Below are positions 42,366 through 51,653 of a stretch of 64,000 bases of DNA, piece after piece. Positions within the stretch are counted from its first letter, which is position 1. The number at the start of each line of letters is the position of its first letter. Source of the stretch: CAYFJO01 sp964343305 (GTDB lineage Bacteria > Planctomycetota > Planctomycetia > Pirellulales > Pirellulaceae). The stretch is from NCBI GenBank assembly GCA_964343305.1, contig CAYFJO010000009.1, positions 1 to 64,000 of the forward strand, written 5' to 3'. The translations under genes and the position numbers were made by a program. The notes beneath the pieces were generated by a model. It searched no databases, was not told where the DNA came from, and saw only the letters and a program-made list of their open reading frames with translations.

Positions 42366-42663
42366 GTCGATGTTTGGACTCTCTTTAATCATTAGAACTC
42401 GCGTCGTGACAAAACGTCAAGCGATAGGGACATTTGGTAGTGTCCTAGTTGCGTGGGGCAGGTTTCCAACCTGCCGATCTCACTGTTCGCGGTGACAGGT
42501 TGGAAACCTGCCCCACATTGTTAGGACACCACCGGACGTTTCCATCGCCACGCAACCTTGCGATTTCGCGGTTTTCCAGCTACCATCAAAGCCTAAAGAG
42601 ATATCGATTTCGCCATCCTTTCCAACCCGCGTTTCACGTCCCCCCTAGCCCGCGATTTCTTTT
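42366..42663. other. Gene-free stretch with a long palindrome
   Basis: It contains only the palindrome at 42440-42529 and the upstream region of the terpene-cyclase-fold gene. No other coding frame was found. Confidence 0.35.
42440..42529. repeat. 90-bp palindrome (GTGTCCTA ... TAGGACAC)
   Basis: Arms of about 34 bases start GTGTCCTA and contain GTGGGGCAGGTTTCCAACCT, mirrored on the other side with few mismatches. The inner loop is about 20 bases. Each arm also holds a smaller internal palindrome around GGTTTCCAACC. Confidence 0.9.
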
Positions 42664-42801
42664 ATGACCTTTCGTTCGTCCCGTCTGATTTCCCAGTTCT
42701 TTGCGACATGCTTCGTTCTGCTGGTCGCCGCGGAAACGAACTCCGCTGAAAGAACGAATAAATCGCAGCACGGTGAATGGATTCGCCGACAGCAATGGTG
42801 A
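42664..42801 (+). CDS. Possible tiny secreted protein or 5' gene remnant (45 aa)
   Basis: An ATG begins a signal-peptide-like sequence (LISQFFATCFVLLVAAETNS) followed by a short basic stretch and a stop. No ribosome site was seen. It may be the start of a gene that has lost its body, because the next gene also encodes a secreted protein, or a chance frame. Confidence 0.3.
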   Translation: MTFRSSRLISQFFATCFVLLVAAETNSAERTNKSQHGEWIRRQQW

Positions 42802-42836
42802 AACGTCCGAACTAACTGCTTAACCTATGAACCCCC

Positions 42837-43862
42837 ATGAGAGACTTGATGTACAAAAACCTATTCTACGCGCTGTCGTTCGTCATCGTCATGTTTAATA
42901 CAGCCTTTAGCAGCCCTTTGATTTATGAAGGTGACCAAGGCGCTGGAAAAGACAAACATATCGTCTTCATCGCCAGCGATCACGAATACCGATCCGAAGA
43001 AACGCTGCCCGCATTGGCCCGCATCCTGGCCAAGCATCACGGTTTCAAATGTACGGTCGTGTTCGGCGTCAACAACAAAGGCGAAATCCAACCTGGCGCC
43101 AACAATGTCCCTGGCATCGAGGCTCTCAAATCCGCCGACCTGATGGTGGTCTTCACTCGCTTTCAAAACTGGCCCGACGAACAAATGCAACATTTCGTCG
43201 ATTATCTTGACCGAGGCGGTCCCATCGTCGGACTTCGCACGGCAACGCATGGCTTCAAGATCCCCGGAAACACTAAGTACGCCAAGTATTCCAACGGCTT
43301 CGGCGGCGGCGACTACAAAGACGGCTTCGGCCGCCAGGTGCTTGGTGAAAAATGGGCGGGCCATTACGGCGGCAATCATCGGTCGAGCACGCGGTTGGAC
43401 ATCGTACCGGAAAAGAAAGACCACCCGATTATGCGCGGCGTCAAAGACATGTGGGCTCAATGCGGCGGCTACAATGCAAATCCCCTGCAACCAAGCGAAG
43501 TGCTCGCCATGGCCCAGCCGCTTTTGGGCATGGAACCCGACTCCGAGCCCAACACAAAAATGAAACCCGTGCCCGGCGCATGGACTCGCGGTTACAAAGG
43601 CTCGTCAGGCAACGAAGGACGCGTCTTCACCAGCACCTACGGCGCATCGAACGACATCGAAAACGAAGGTTACCGCCGGCTGCTGATCAACGGCTGTTTT
43701 TGGGCGATCGGACTGGAGGAAGAAATCAAAGCGGACGCGAACGTCAGTTTCGTCGGCAAGTACAACGCAACCTGGCGGCGGGGCCGGGGTCGACGCAAAG
43801 CCGGCCTGAAGCCCGCGGATCTCGCCGGTTGGGAAACACCGATCGTGCCGTTGCAAGACTAG
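42837..43862 (+). CDS. ThuA-domain secreted protein
   Basis: The protein of about 341 residues starts with a signal peptide (YALSFVIVMFNTAFSS). The ThuA-like fold (trehalose-utilization type, glutamine-amidotransferase-like) follows: VFIASDHEYRSEETLP, LMVVFTRFQNWPDEQM, PIVGLRTATHGFK with His, and GHYGGNHRSSTR. Planctomycetes have many such secreted copies of unknown enzymatic role, often near sugar-related genes. An ATG 12 bases inside could be the real start. Confidence 0.85.
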   Translation: MRDLMYKNLFYALSFVIVMFNTAFSSPLIYEGDQGAGKDKHIVFIASDHEYRSEETLPALARILAKHHGFKCTVVFGVNNKGEIQPGANNVPGIEALKSADLMVVFTRFQNWPDEQMQHFVDYLDRGGPIVGLRTATHGFKIPGNTKYAKYSNGFGGGDYKDGFGRQVLGEKWAGHYGGNHRSSTRLDIVPEKKDHPIMRGVKDMWAQCGGYNANPLQPSEVLAMAQPLLGMEPDSEPNTKMKPVPGAWTRGYKGSSGNEGRVFTSTYGASNDIENEGYRRLLINGCFWAIGLEEEIKADANVSFVGKYNATWRRGRGRRKAGLKPADLAGWETPIVPLQD

Positions 43863-43865
43863 GCT

Positions 43866-43958
43866 TTGTCAACAATGAGTTTTGGAGTAGCTGCCGTCGC
43901 CAGACGGCGGAAATCCACGCTCTGGCGAGCGTAGCTACGCCAAAATCCTTCGTTGACA
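43866..43958. repeat. Palindrome after the ThuA gene (GTAGCTGC family)
   Basis: Arms begin TGTCAAC, pass GTTTTGG and GTAGCTGC, and contain CGCCAGA; the mirrored arm has TCTGGCG, GTAGCTAC, CCAAAA and GTTGACA, with some mismatches. It lies between the ThuA and SGNH genes. Confidence 0.75.
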
Positions 43959-43979
43959 TTAAACTAGGCGCTCGTTCAT

Positions 43980-45053
43980 GTGAAGATCTCGCGAAACAAG
44001 CAGAGGGTATTTCGCATCATTTGCGTTTTGGCTCCGGTTGTTGCGGGCGTCTGCGTCTACTTCGCGTTTCCGCGGCTATTCGATTGGCGGGCCAAGGGCA
44101 TGGATATGAATCAGGGAGCTTGGGAAGCTTCCTATCGAGAGCGCGGTCTGCCCGTTCCCGAAAAAGGTCCTCGCGAAGGTTATTGGGGCGTTCGACAAGA
44201 GAAGGGCATCCCAGATCCCGATTTGGGTTGGCGCGAATCGACACAGTACGTGTCTGAGTTGCTCCATGTCGATGACTACGGCCGTCAGTTTTATATCTCG
44301 CGAGCCGAGAGCCACCAGCGAATCCTCATCATCGGCGGAAGCGTGGCGTTCGGCTGGTACGCGTCCAAAATCAAACACACCTACTTCAATGTCCTGGGGC
44401 GCGAATTGGAACAACAACAAACTCCAACCGAGATCGTGGTCATGGCGAGCGGTGCCTGGAAAGCAAGTCAAGAGCTGGTCGCTTTGCAACAGCACGCCCC
44501 ACTCGCCAAGCCAAATCTCGTCATCTTTCTAAACGGTCTCAACGATTTGACAGCCGGGGCCCGCTACGACACCCATTTCGGCGTACACGTCGAAACGTTG
44601 GACGGTTCGACCTGGGACAAGTTCTATCACACGCATGATTACGCGGCGCGCGTAAAACATTACCTGCAAAGCATGCGCAAAGCGGCGGATTATTGCGGCC
44701 AAAACGGTCTCAAGATGCTCGTCGTATTACAACCTTCGCTGGCCGACCGCGGCAACTTGTCGGAACGAGAAAAAAAGTTGCTCGAAGCATCGTTGGAGCC
44801 GCACAAGTCGCGTGCGGCGCTTATGGAAAGCTACGACCAGATGCGCGCGGGTCTACGCGAACTGGCCGAAGCCAAGCACGTTTGGGCGTGCGATTGTTCC
44901 AAGGTTTTTGACGACGAAAAGCAGACCACATTTTCCGACCTTTGGCATTTTTCCGACTTCGGCCACAAGATCTTAGGTCAGCGCATAGCGGCTGCCGTGG
45001 CGCCGATCTTTTTGCCGGAAACGGACGACGCCGAACTGGATTCCAGCAAGTGA
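43980..45053 (+). CDS. Membrane-anchored SGNH/GDSL-type hydrolase
   Basis: A GTG start gives 357 residues with an N-terminal anchor helix. SGNH blocks are seen: block I (ILIIGGSVAFGW; Ser in GGS), block III (FLNGLND; Asn) and block V (WHFSDFGHKILGQ; Asp and His). It should hydrolyse acyl esters at the cell surface, perhaps on polysaccharides or lipids. It may be in one unit with the ThuA gene, apart from the palindrome. A second SGNH protein begins at 63402. Confidence 0.82.
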   Translation: MKISRNKQRVFRIICVLAPVVAGVCVYFAFPRLFDWRAKGMDMNQGAWEASYRERGLPVPEKGPREGYWGVRQEKGIPDPDLGWRESTQYVSELLHVDDYGRQFYISRAESHQRILIIGGSVAFGWYASKIKHTYFNVLGRELEQQQTPTEIVVMASGAWKASQELVALQQHAPLAKPNLVIFLNGLNDLTAGARYDTHFGVHVETLDGSTWDKFYHTHDYAARVKHYLQSMRKAADYCGQNGLKMLVVLQPSLADRGNLSEREKKLLEASLEPHKSRAALMESYDQMRAGLRELAEAKHVWACDCSKVFDDEKQTTFSDLWHFSDFGHKILGQRIAAAVAPIFLPETDDAELDSSK

Positions 45054-45173
45054 TCGCTGTACCAGCGACAAGCCGAGCAATTCACACTGTTATCTCTGGC
45101 AACGTGGGTCACCAACCAGTGGCACAAACACTATACTGTTTCGTGCCCCCTTCCTTTACAGCGGCCTGATGTA

Positions 45174-46532
45174 ATGAGTTCAGATTTCGCAAATCTGCAC
45201 GGCGAAAAACCACCCGCAACCAATTCATCCGTGCCGCCATCCGCCGTGCCCGGTGGAAATGGTTGCGTGCGAATGATGGTCATCTCGGCCATCACGTTGT
45301 TCTTTTTGTGTGTGGGTTGTTGCGGATTTGGATATTACGCGGTTTTTTACACCGCCCTGCCGCTCAGTTACATCGAGCGGATTCTTGAAGAGTCGGGCGA
45401 TGTCGAAATCGAGGGGCTGGCCGGATCGCTGACCAGCGGCTTCTCGGTGAAGCAGTGGCGATGGCGCGACGAAGATGGCAACTGGTCGTCGATGAATGAT
45501 GTCGAATTTCGTTGGAACGGCATCTATGAATTGGCGAACGAAAAGCGCTTTGTCATCGAGAAGTTTACCGTGGGCAGCGCGGAGATTTACTATCAACCGA
45601 GCGATGGATCGACGCCCCGTGCTCGCAAGTCCGATCATCAAGATCTCGAAGATGGTGAAGATGGCGAAATGCCGGATCGTAGCATTCGTGGCACACCACC
45701 GTTGCGAGAGTTTCGCATTGATGAGTTTCGACTGTCAAATATGACGTTTATTAACACAGACACGAAGATCCGTTTTGGCATCAATGAAATCTCGGTCGAC
45801 AGTTTCCAAATGCTCGACGAGCAAATGACGGAACTTGGCGACGTTACGATTGAGAGTGATTTCATTGAGTTTCATTCGGAGCACAGCGGACGTTTTCGCG
45901 ACACACCGCCGCGGTCGGTGCAAAGGAAGTTTACTGGCGTTGTTCGTTCTGGAATCGACAAGCGTCTGACCAAGGATTTCAAATATGAAGTAGACGTTTG
46001 TTTCGCGAAGGATGGGCTTCTGTTTGACGCAGCCCTGTTCGATGGCAAAGTGAAATACTCGGGCAACCCGGATGGGGAAATGAGCGTTCAATGTAAAGAT
46101 TTTTCGCCAGCCGAGTATTTGACACTTGAAAACACAATTCTTCCCAAGAATGTCAGCGGTGAGTTCCAAGCGAAAAACGCGGCAAAGGGTGGCGATGTCA
46201 AACTGACTGTCGCCGCCGAAAGCTCCCTGCAATTGGGAGAGACGAAATTCACGTTTGCCGCGCAAGAATTCGAATTCCCAGAGAACGCAGAATTCACATC
46301 CGAAATGACGGCGTCGGGCACGCTTGACGGCGCAGAAGTGAAACTACATTTGACTGTTTTCAAAGACCGAACGGAGTTGGCAATGATTCTCGAGAGCGAA
46401 GCAGAAGAAGTCTCGGTGGATCTGTATACCAAAGTGTTTTTCGGAAAACGCTTTGAAGAGCTGAGCGACGAGCAAAAGGCAACCGTCCGCCACATGATGA
46501 ACCAGCGAAACACGATCATCGACAAGTCATGA
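45174..46532 (+). CDS. Membrane-anchored AsmA/TamB-like hypothetical protein
   Basis: This 452-residue protein has a Pro-rich N-terminus, a single membrane helix (MMVISAITLFFLCVGCCGFG) and a beta-rich extracytoplasmic domain. The first part after the helix (YIERILEESGDVEIEGLAGS followed by GFSVKQWRWRDEDG) resembles the opening of AsmA/TamB-like lipid-transport proteins. No catalytic motif is visible. It overlaps the SDR gene by 4 bases (ATGA), so they are co-translated. Confidence 0.6.
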   Translation: MSSDFANLHGEKPPATNSSVPPSAVPGGNGCVRMMVISAITLFFLCVGCCGFGYYAVFYTALPLSYIERILEESGDVEIEGLAGSLTSGFSVKQWRWRDEDGNWSSMNDVEFRWNGIYELANEKRFVIEKFTVGSAEIYYQPSDGSTPRARKSDHQDLEDGEDGEMPDRSIRGTPPLREFRIDEFRLSNMTFINTDTKIRFGINEISVDSFQMLDEQMTELGDVTIESDFIEFHSEHSGRFRDTPPRSVQRKFTGVVRSGIDKRLTKDFKYEVDVCFAKDGLLFDAALFDGKVKYSGNPDGEMSVQCKDFSPAEYLTLENTILPKNVSGEFQAKNAAKGGDVKLTVAAESSLQLGETKFTFAAQEFEFPENAEFTSEMTASGTLDGAEVKLHLTVFKDRTELAMILESEAEEVSVDLYTKVFFGKRFEELSDEQKATVRHMMNQRNTIIDKS

Positions 46533-47320
46533 CCGATCGTCTGCGGGACAAAGTGATCGTCGTCGTTGGCGGAACGACCGGCTTGGGACTTTCCGCGGCT
46601 CAAGCGTGCGTGAAAGAAGGGGCCAAGGTGGTCGTCGTCGGCCGAAGCGAACAGAACGCCATTGCCGCGACGAAGGCACTCGGCGCGAATTCGTGTTACG
46701 TTGCCGGAGACGCCACGCAGCCGCCCGTTGCCGAAGATGCAGTTCGCATGGCGGTGGACCGATTTGGGCGACTCGATGGTCTCTACCATGTTGCCGGCGG
46801 CAGTGGTCGTCGCTGGGGCGACGGGCCGCTTGACGAAATCACCGACGAAGGATGGGAGAAAACGATCGAACTCAATCTCACCAGTCTCATGAATTCAAAT
46901 CGCGCCGTGGTGCGCCAGTTGATCCGTCAAGGGACGGGCGGCAGCATCGTTAACATGGGATCGGTCTTGTCCGACTCGCCATCGCCGAAACACTTTGCGA
47001 CCCACACCTACGCCGCAACCAAGGCGGCCGCCGTGGGGCTAACCAAAGCGGCCGCGTCGTACTACGCTGGGAAAAACATCCGCTTCAACATCGTCGAGCC
47101 GGCACTGGTCGAAACCCCAATGTCCGAGCGGGCCGCGACGGATTCTGAGATCGTGAAATACGTGGAAACAAAACAACCGCTCGACGGCGGACGCATCGGT
47201 CGGCCGGGCGACCTGGATGGCGCGATCATTTACTTGCTATCGGACGAGTCCAAGGTCGTCACCGGACAAGTCCTCAAGATCGACGGCGGCTGGTCGATGA
47301 CTGAAGGACAACATGACTGA
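46529..47320 (+). CDS. Short-chain dehydrogenase/reductase
   Basis: The protein has 263 residues. NAD(P) binding is shown by VGGTTGLGLSAAQ (Gly-rich loop). The catalytic Ser is in NMGSVLSDSPSP and the YxxxK is HTYAATKAA. It should oxidise or reduce a small alcohol or ketone. It is embedded between the AsmA-like gene (overlap) and the SIS gene (12 bases downstream). The substrate is unknown, but a sugar context is possible given the SIS neighbour. Confidence 0.9.
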   Translation: MTDRLRDKVIVVVGGTTGLGLSAAQACVKEGAKVVVVGRSEQNAIAATKALGANSCYVAGDATQPPVAEDAVRMAVDRFGRLDGLYHVAGGSGRRWGDGPLDEITDEGWEKTIELNLTSLMNSNRAVVRQLIRQGTGGSIVNMGSVLSDSPSPKHFATHTYAATKAAAVGLTKAAASYYAGKNIRFNIVEPALVETPMSERAATDSEIVKYVETKQPLDGGRIGRPGDLDGAIIYLLSDESKVVTGQVLKIDGGWSMTEGQHD

Positions 47321-47332
47321 GCAAATGGCATT

Positions 47333-48136
47333 ATGAGCCTAACACCGTCATCGCAGTACCTCGCCAAGTGCCGAGAATTGATCGACACGGTCGAAAGCCA
47401 GCAAGTCGAAATCGACACCGCCGCGAACTGGTTTGCCGCATCCATTTTGGCTGGGCGCATGGTTCATCTTTTTGGGGCGGGCCACAGCCGGATCATGGTC
47501 GAAGAAATGTGGCCGCGCTATGGTTCCTTTCCCGGTTTCAATCCAATCGTTGAACTTTCTCTGACGTTCCACAATCTCGTCGCCGGTGCGAACGGACAGC
47601 GTCAAGCGATGTTCCTGGAAACGCAGACCGGATTGGCCGAGCGAATCCTTCGTAACTTTGATCTATCGGATGAAGACGCCGCGTTGGTCATCTCGTCCAG
47701 TGGTTGCAATACAGTGCCGATCGAAATGGCCGAGTTGTTTCAACAGCGCGGCATCAAAGTCGTGGCGATCGTCAGCCGCCAGCATTCGGACGCCAGCCAG
47801 TCAAATCATCCCGCGGGTGTGAAGTTAACTGACGCCGCCGATCTTGTACTCGACACGGGTGCGCCGATCGGTGATGCGATGGTTACAATCGAAGGGCTGG
47901 AAACGCCGGTCGCTCCCGGTTCGACTGTCGGTGGATGCATGCTGGTCAACACTATCAAGGCCGAAGTTGCGGCACGCCTGGTCGAGCACGGAATTCCACC
48001 AAGAGTGCTCACCGCCGGCTGTATTGTCGGCGGTGATCGAGCAAAAGAACTTTTCGAATCCGCCTACGACGAACACGCCCGTCGCATGGCCAAGCTATTT
48101 GAAAATGTTGGAACTAGTCGCAATTCCAAAGTGTAG
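47333..48136 (+). CDS. SIS-domain sugar isomerase-like protein (UPF0309-like)
   Basis: This 267-residue protein has one sugar-isomerase (SIS) domain: HLFGAGHSRIMVEEMW, then LVISSSGCNTVPIEMAELFQ and GIKVVAIVSRQHS. The family binds phospho-sugars and may isomerise them or act as a regulator. Its stop codon is part of the palindrome at 48133. It follows the SDR gene in a compact operon, suggesting a shared role in sugar metabolism. Confidence 0.85.
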   Translation: MSLTPSSQYLAKCRELIDTVESQQVEIDTAANWFAASILAGRMVHLFGAGHSRIMVEEMWPRYGSFPGFNPIVELSLTFHNLVAGANGQRQAMFLETQTGLAERILRNFDLSDEDAALVISSSGCNTVPIEMAELFQQRGIKVVAIVSRQHSDASQSNHPAGVKLTDAADLVLDTGAPIGDAMVTIEGLETPVAPGSTVGGCMLVNTIKAEVAARLVEHGIPPRVLTAGCIVGGDRAKELFESAYDEHARRMAKLFENVGTSRNSKV

Positions 48137-48198
48137 CTGCACTCGCCAGAGTGCGGATGTCCGAGCGAAAAACTCCGCGTTCTGGCGAACGCAGCTAC
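48133..48198. repeat. Palindrome overlapping the SIS stop codon (GTAGCTGC family)
   Basis: GTAGCTGCACTCGCCAGA pairs with TCTGGCGAACGCAGCTAC with a few mismatches. The TAG stop of the SIS gene is formed by bases 2-4 of the arm. This suggests that the palindrome was inserted at, or helped define, the gene end. Confidence 0.8.
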
Positions 48199-48246
48199 GA
48201 GAAGATTAGATTTTGAAACCGCTTTTATTCGCGGACGAAACTTACG

Positions 48247-49281
48247 ATGCAACCCGTTCCACTAAGAACCACCGTTATCGGCAGCTATCCGTTTCCCAGT
48301 TGGTTGGAATTCGCCGGCCAGAATCTGGACCAGTTTGGTGACAACGACGTTTCCGAAATGCAAGACGATGCGGTGACGGTTGCCGTTGGCGATCAAATCG
48401 ACGCCGGGCTGGATGTCATCACGGACGGCGAGCAAACACGACTGGATTTCAACTTGTCGTTTTACGGCTTCCTGGAAGGAATCCAGCTTGAAGCCCGATC
48501 GCCAAGACGATTTGGTCCACCGGCACACGACCAGCGCGGAAAACATCGAGTGACTGGCGAACTGCTCGCACCATCTGGTTTGGGCGCCGTTGAGGAATTC
48601 CAACGGCTGGTCCGCATTGCTCCCGCTGGTCCCACGCTCAAAGCCAGCGTGCCGGGCCCGTATACGATGAGCGGCCGACTGCTGCCAAACGACCAATACA
48701 AAGATCGCTATGACTTGACCGAGGCGCTGCTGCCGATCATTCGCGACGAATTGGTGGCGTTGATCGCAGCAGGTTGCCGCGAACTGACCGTCGACGAGCC
48801 TTCGATGAGTTGCTATGCGTACAAGGAAGACCGCCGCCGATTCGTCGACATTTTCAACCGCACGGTGGAACCGATCGTGGGCAAGTGTCGCCTGTCGACC
48901 CACCTTTGTTTTGGCAACTTCAAGGGCCATGCCGTTGGGCTGCGACAATACGCGCCGATGTTTCCCGACTTTCTCGATTTCAATGTCGACGAAATCCACG
49001 TCGAAATGGCCAGTCGCGAGTTTGCGGAACTGGACGTCATTCAATCCGTTGCCGAGAGAACCGACGTCTCGGTTGGCATCATTGACGTCAAGAGCTACTA
49101 CATCGAGACGGTCGAAGACATCGTGGATCGCGTCAAGCGCTGTCTGCAATTTGTCTCGCCGGATCGGTTGTCGCTGGCGCCGGATTGCGGGCTAAGTCAA
49201 ACGGCGCGTTGGGCAGCAAAGAAGAAACTTTGCAACATGGTCGCCGGCGTGCGGCGAGTTCGCGAGGAGTTGGGCTTGTGA
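48247..49281 (+). CDS. MetE C-terminal-like (cobalamin-independent methionine synthase-like) protein
   Basis: The protein has 344 residues, about half a full MetE. It corresponds to the C-terminal TIM barrel: an early TVIGSYPFPSW, DGEQTRLDFN, ELTVDEPSMSCY, then the zinc ligand region STHLCFGNF and the late APDCGLSQTARW with Cys. Without the MetE N-terminal half, such proteins are thought to use other methyl donors or thiols. The next gene overlaps by 4 bases (GTGA), so the two work together. Confidence 0.85.
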   Translation: MQPVPLRTTVIGSYPFPSWLEFAGQNLDQFGDNDVSEMQDDAVTVAVGDQIDAGLDVITDGEQTRLDFNLSFYGFLEGIQLEARSPRRFGPPAHDQRGKHRVTGELLAPSGLGAVEEFQRLVRIAPAGPTLKASVPGPYTMSGRLLPNDQYKDRYDLTEALLPIIRDELVALIAAGCRELTVDEPSMSCYAYKEDRRRFVDIFNRTVEPIVGKCRLSTHLCFGNFKGHAVGLRQYAPMFPDFLDFNVDEIHVEMASREFAELDVIQSVAERTDVSVGIIDVKSYYIETVEDIVDRVKRCLQFVSPDRLSLAPDCGLSQTARWAAKKKLCNMVAGVRRVREELGL

Positions 49282-50126
49282 TCCAACCCGTGTTGAAAGA
49301 CGACAACTTCCTGGCAGACGTCCGCGCCGCCAACGACACGTCGAATGGATTCCGGCTCTGGTGGTTGGGGCAAAGTGGTTTTCTCGTTCAATGGCGTGGC
49401 AAGCATTTGCTGCTCGATCCCTATCTGTCTGATTCGTTGACAAAGAAATATGCCCAGACGGACAAGCCACACGTACGCATGACCGAGTTGATTGTCGACC
49501 CCCGTCGGCTCGATTTCATCGATGTCGTGACATCGAGCCACAATCACACGGATCACTTGGACGGCGAAACGTTAACGCCGCTGCTGGAACTGAATCCCGA
49601 AATGACTGTCATCGTGCCGGCCGCCAATCAACAGTTTGCCGCGGACCGCCTGGCCATCGATCCTGCTCGATTGACCACCATCGATGACGGCACCACCGTC
49701 GAATCTCACGACGTTCGCTTTCATGGAGTGCCCGCCGCGCACGACGAAGTGGAGCACGACGAGCGGGGTCGTTGCAAGTTCATGGGCTACGTGATCGAAC
49801 TGGGCGACTGGACGATTTATCACAGCGGCGACACGCTATTGTACGACGGCATGGTCGAACGTTTGTCACGATGGTCGATCGACCTGGCGATTTTGCCCAT
49901 CAATGGCCGTGCACCGCAGCGCCGCGTGGCCGGCAATCTTTGGGGACGCGAGGCGGCGCAACTGGCGTCGGACATCCGTGCCAAACTGGTGGTTCCTTGC
50001 CACTACGACATGTTCACCTTCAACACGGCCACGACGGACGAATTCATTGAAGAGGCGCACCGGCTGAAGCAACCGCATCAAGTGTTGGAATGTGGGGAAC
50101 GTCTTTGTTGTCGCAACCAAAGCTGA
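49278..50126 (+). CDS. UlaG-like metallo-beta-lactamase-fold hydrolase
   Basis: A GTG at 49278 overlaps the MetE-like stop (GTGA) and gives 282 residues. The metal site is TSSHNHTDHLDG (HxHxDH), followed by a His/Asp in YHSGDTLLYDG and VVPCHYDMF. The fold and length are like UlaG, the L-ascorbate-6-phosphate lactonase. The real substrate is unknown. Coupling to a MetE-like protein is unusual and may mark a small-molecule pathway. Confidence 0.85.
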   Translation: MIQPVLKDDNFLADVRAANDTSNGFRLWWLGQSGFLVQWRGKHLLLDPYLSDSLTKKYAQTDKPHVRMTELIVDPRRLDFIDVVTSSHNHTDHLDGETLTPLLELNPEMTVIVPAANQQFAADRLAIDPARLTTIDDGTTVESHDVRFHGVPAAHDEVEHDERGRCKFMGYVIELGDWTIYHSGDTLLYDGMVERLSRWSIDLAILPINGRAPQRRVAGNLWGREAAQLASDIRAKLVVPCHYDMFTFNTATTDEFIEEAHRLKQPHQVLECGERLCCRNQS

Positions 50127-50231
50127 GATTCCGTTGCAATCGCCGCTGCGACCTGAAACAATTTCAATTGCAAGGCTCCAAAACAGCCGCTGGCGAATTT
50201 CTCCCATCGCTGGCGAAGAAAGGGAACAATC

Positions 50232-51422
50232 ATGCGACTTCTTACATCTGGTGTTCTCGGACTCCTCGTGTTCTCAAACCATCATGGAGTCGGCGATGAC
50301 CAGTTGCCGGTTGAACACGAAGCCGAAGTTGTTAGCACGCAGGTCCTGCGAGCCCAACTGAAGCAGCGACGTGAAGATCGAAAAATCGAAGCTGCTCTGT
50401 TGGAAACCACAAAAATCGAATTCATCGAGACGCCGCTTCAAGATGTCATCGAGTATCTTGAGGACCGGCATGGAATTCAAATTGAGCTGGATACACGTGC
50501 CTTAGACGTGGTGGGAATTGGATCCGATACGCCGATCACGCGAGATCTAGCGGGCATTACACTGCAATCGGCGTTGCGAATCATCCTGCGAGACTTGGAG
50601 TTGACTTACATCATCCAAGACGAAGTTTTGATGATCACAACGCCGGAAGTCGCGGACAAAATTCCAGTCACACGCGTCTTTTCAATCGGCCAGATCGCCG
50701 ATGACGACGAATCGAAGCAACAGTTAGTCGCCGCAATTCAAGTCGCAATCGAAATTGACGAAAAACGACTGGCAACATTCAAAGATCGTTTGATCGTCCG
50801 TGGCACGTTTGATGAGTTGGCGCGTGTGGAAGAGTTGCTGCGGTTGCTGTCGGACGCTCCTGTCGTCGAAAAGCATGCCGCGCGCCATCCACTGGAACAA
50901 TCGCTTGGATCCAAGCTGGATTTAAGCGGCCTGGTCAGCGACGTCGATCTCATGCATCTTGTCAAACAAAAGCAAATTGAATTGCTGGACATCAGTGCAA
51001 ACTCGGTGACCGACCAAGGGCTCGGCCCGATCAGCCAACTCCCCAAGCTGCGGATTCTCAACTTGTCCAGGACCTATATTACCGATGCTGGCGTTGCTCA
51101 CTTACTCAAGCTCGACCAGCTCAACTCGCTCGATCTGTCGGAAACTCGCATCACGGATGCCGGAATGCTGCAGCTAGAGAAGTTGGTGTCGCTTACCAAC
51201 TTGACGGTAGGGAGCAGCCAGCGTCATCGAGCAGTGATTACGAAAAAAGCCGTTGATGCCCTGCAAAAGTCGCTGCCTAATTGCAAAATCGCGGCGATGT
51301 ACTATCAACCAGAGCCCATGAAAGACGGCCCCGCGCGTCGAAAACCTACGGGCGATCCGTTTGGAGGCGGTGGCGGTGCTAATCCATTTGGTGCTCCTGC
51401 CGGTGCGGATCCTTTCAAGTAG
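50232..51422 (+). CDS. Secreted STN-like plus leucine-rich-repeat protein
   Basis: The 396-residue protein has a signal segment (LLTSGVLGLLVFS) and a charged linker. A domain resembling the secretin/TonB N-terminal (STN) fold follows (PLQDVIEYLEDRHGIQIELD, ITLQSALRIILRDLELTYII), then about four LRRs (LRILNLSRTYITDAGVAHLL). The tail is Gly/Pro-rich (GGGGGANPFGAPAGADPF), as in other planctomycete STN proteins. The protein is probably exported and may bind partners at an outer membrane or surface structure. Confidence 0.75.
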   Translation: MRLLTSGVLGLLVFSNHHGVGDDQLPVEHEAEVVSTQVLRAQLKQRREDRKIEAALLETTKIEFIETPLQDVIEYLEDRHGIQIELDTRALDVVGIGSDTPITRDLAGITLQSALRIILRDLELTYIIQDEVLMITTPEVADKIPVTRVFSIGQIADDDESKQQLVAAIQVAIEIDEKRLATFKDRLIVRGTFDELARVEELLRLLSDAPVVEKHAARHPLEQSLGSKLDLSGLVSDVDLMHLVKQKQIELLDISANSVTDQGLGPISQLPKLRILNLSRTYITDAGVAHLLKLDQLNSLDLSETRITDAGMLQLEKLVSLTNLTVGSSQRHRAVITKKAVDALQKSLPNCKIAAMYYQPEPMKDGPARRKPTGDPFGGGGGANPFGAPAGADPFK

Positions 51423-51438
51423 CCTGGCGGTGCAGCGC

Positions 51439-51573
51439 TCAGTATTGAAAGAGAAACTCGCTCTTATCGATGATCACCCAGCAGATTTCCTCCAGCGCCA
51501 TCGCTTTGTCTTCGGTCGTGGCAAAATAGATCATACCCGCCGGCAACTCCCCATCTTCTTTCGTTCGATGCGA
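51439..51573 (-). pseudogene. Remnant of a DUF1553-type protein C-terminus
   Basis: On the minus strand the frame between two stops encodes DGELPAGMIYFATTEDKAMA and then LEEICWVIIDKSEFLFQY. That ending resembles the typical last residues of planctomycete DUF1549/DUF1553 proteins (ALED-x-x-WALLNS-x-EF). It has no start and only about 44 residues, so it looks like a leftover of a deleted gene. The call is by motif only. Confidence 0.4.
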
Positions 51574-51653
51574 TCAAGAAACCCGGACGCCTTGAGTATA
51601 TCAACGTTTCTTGATGATTTCGAAACTTCTCGTGCCTCGACCCAGCCGTGGTA

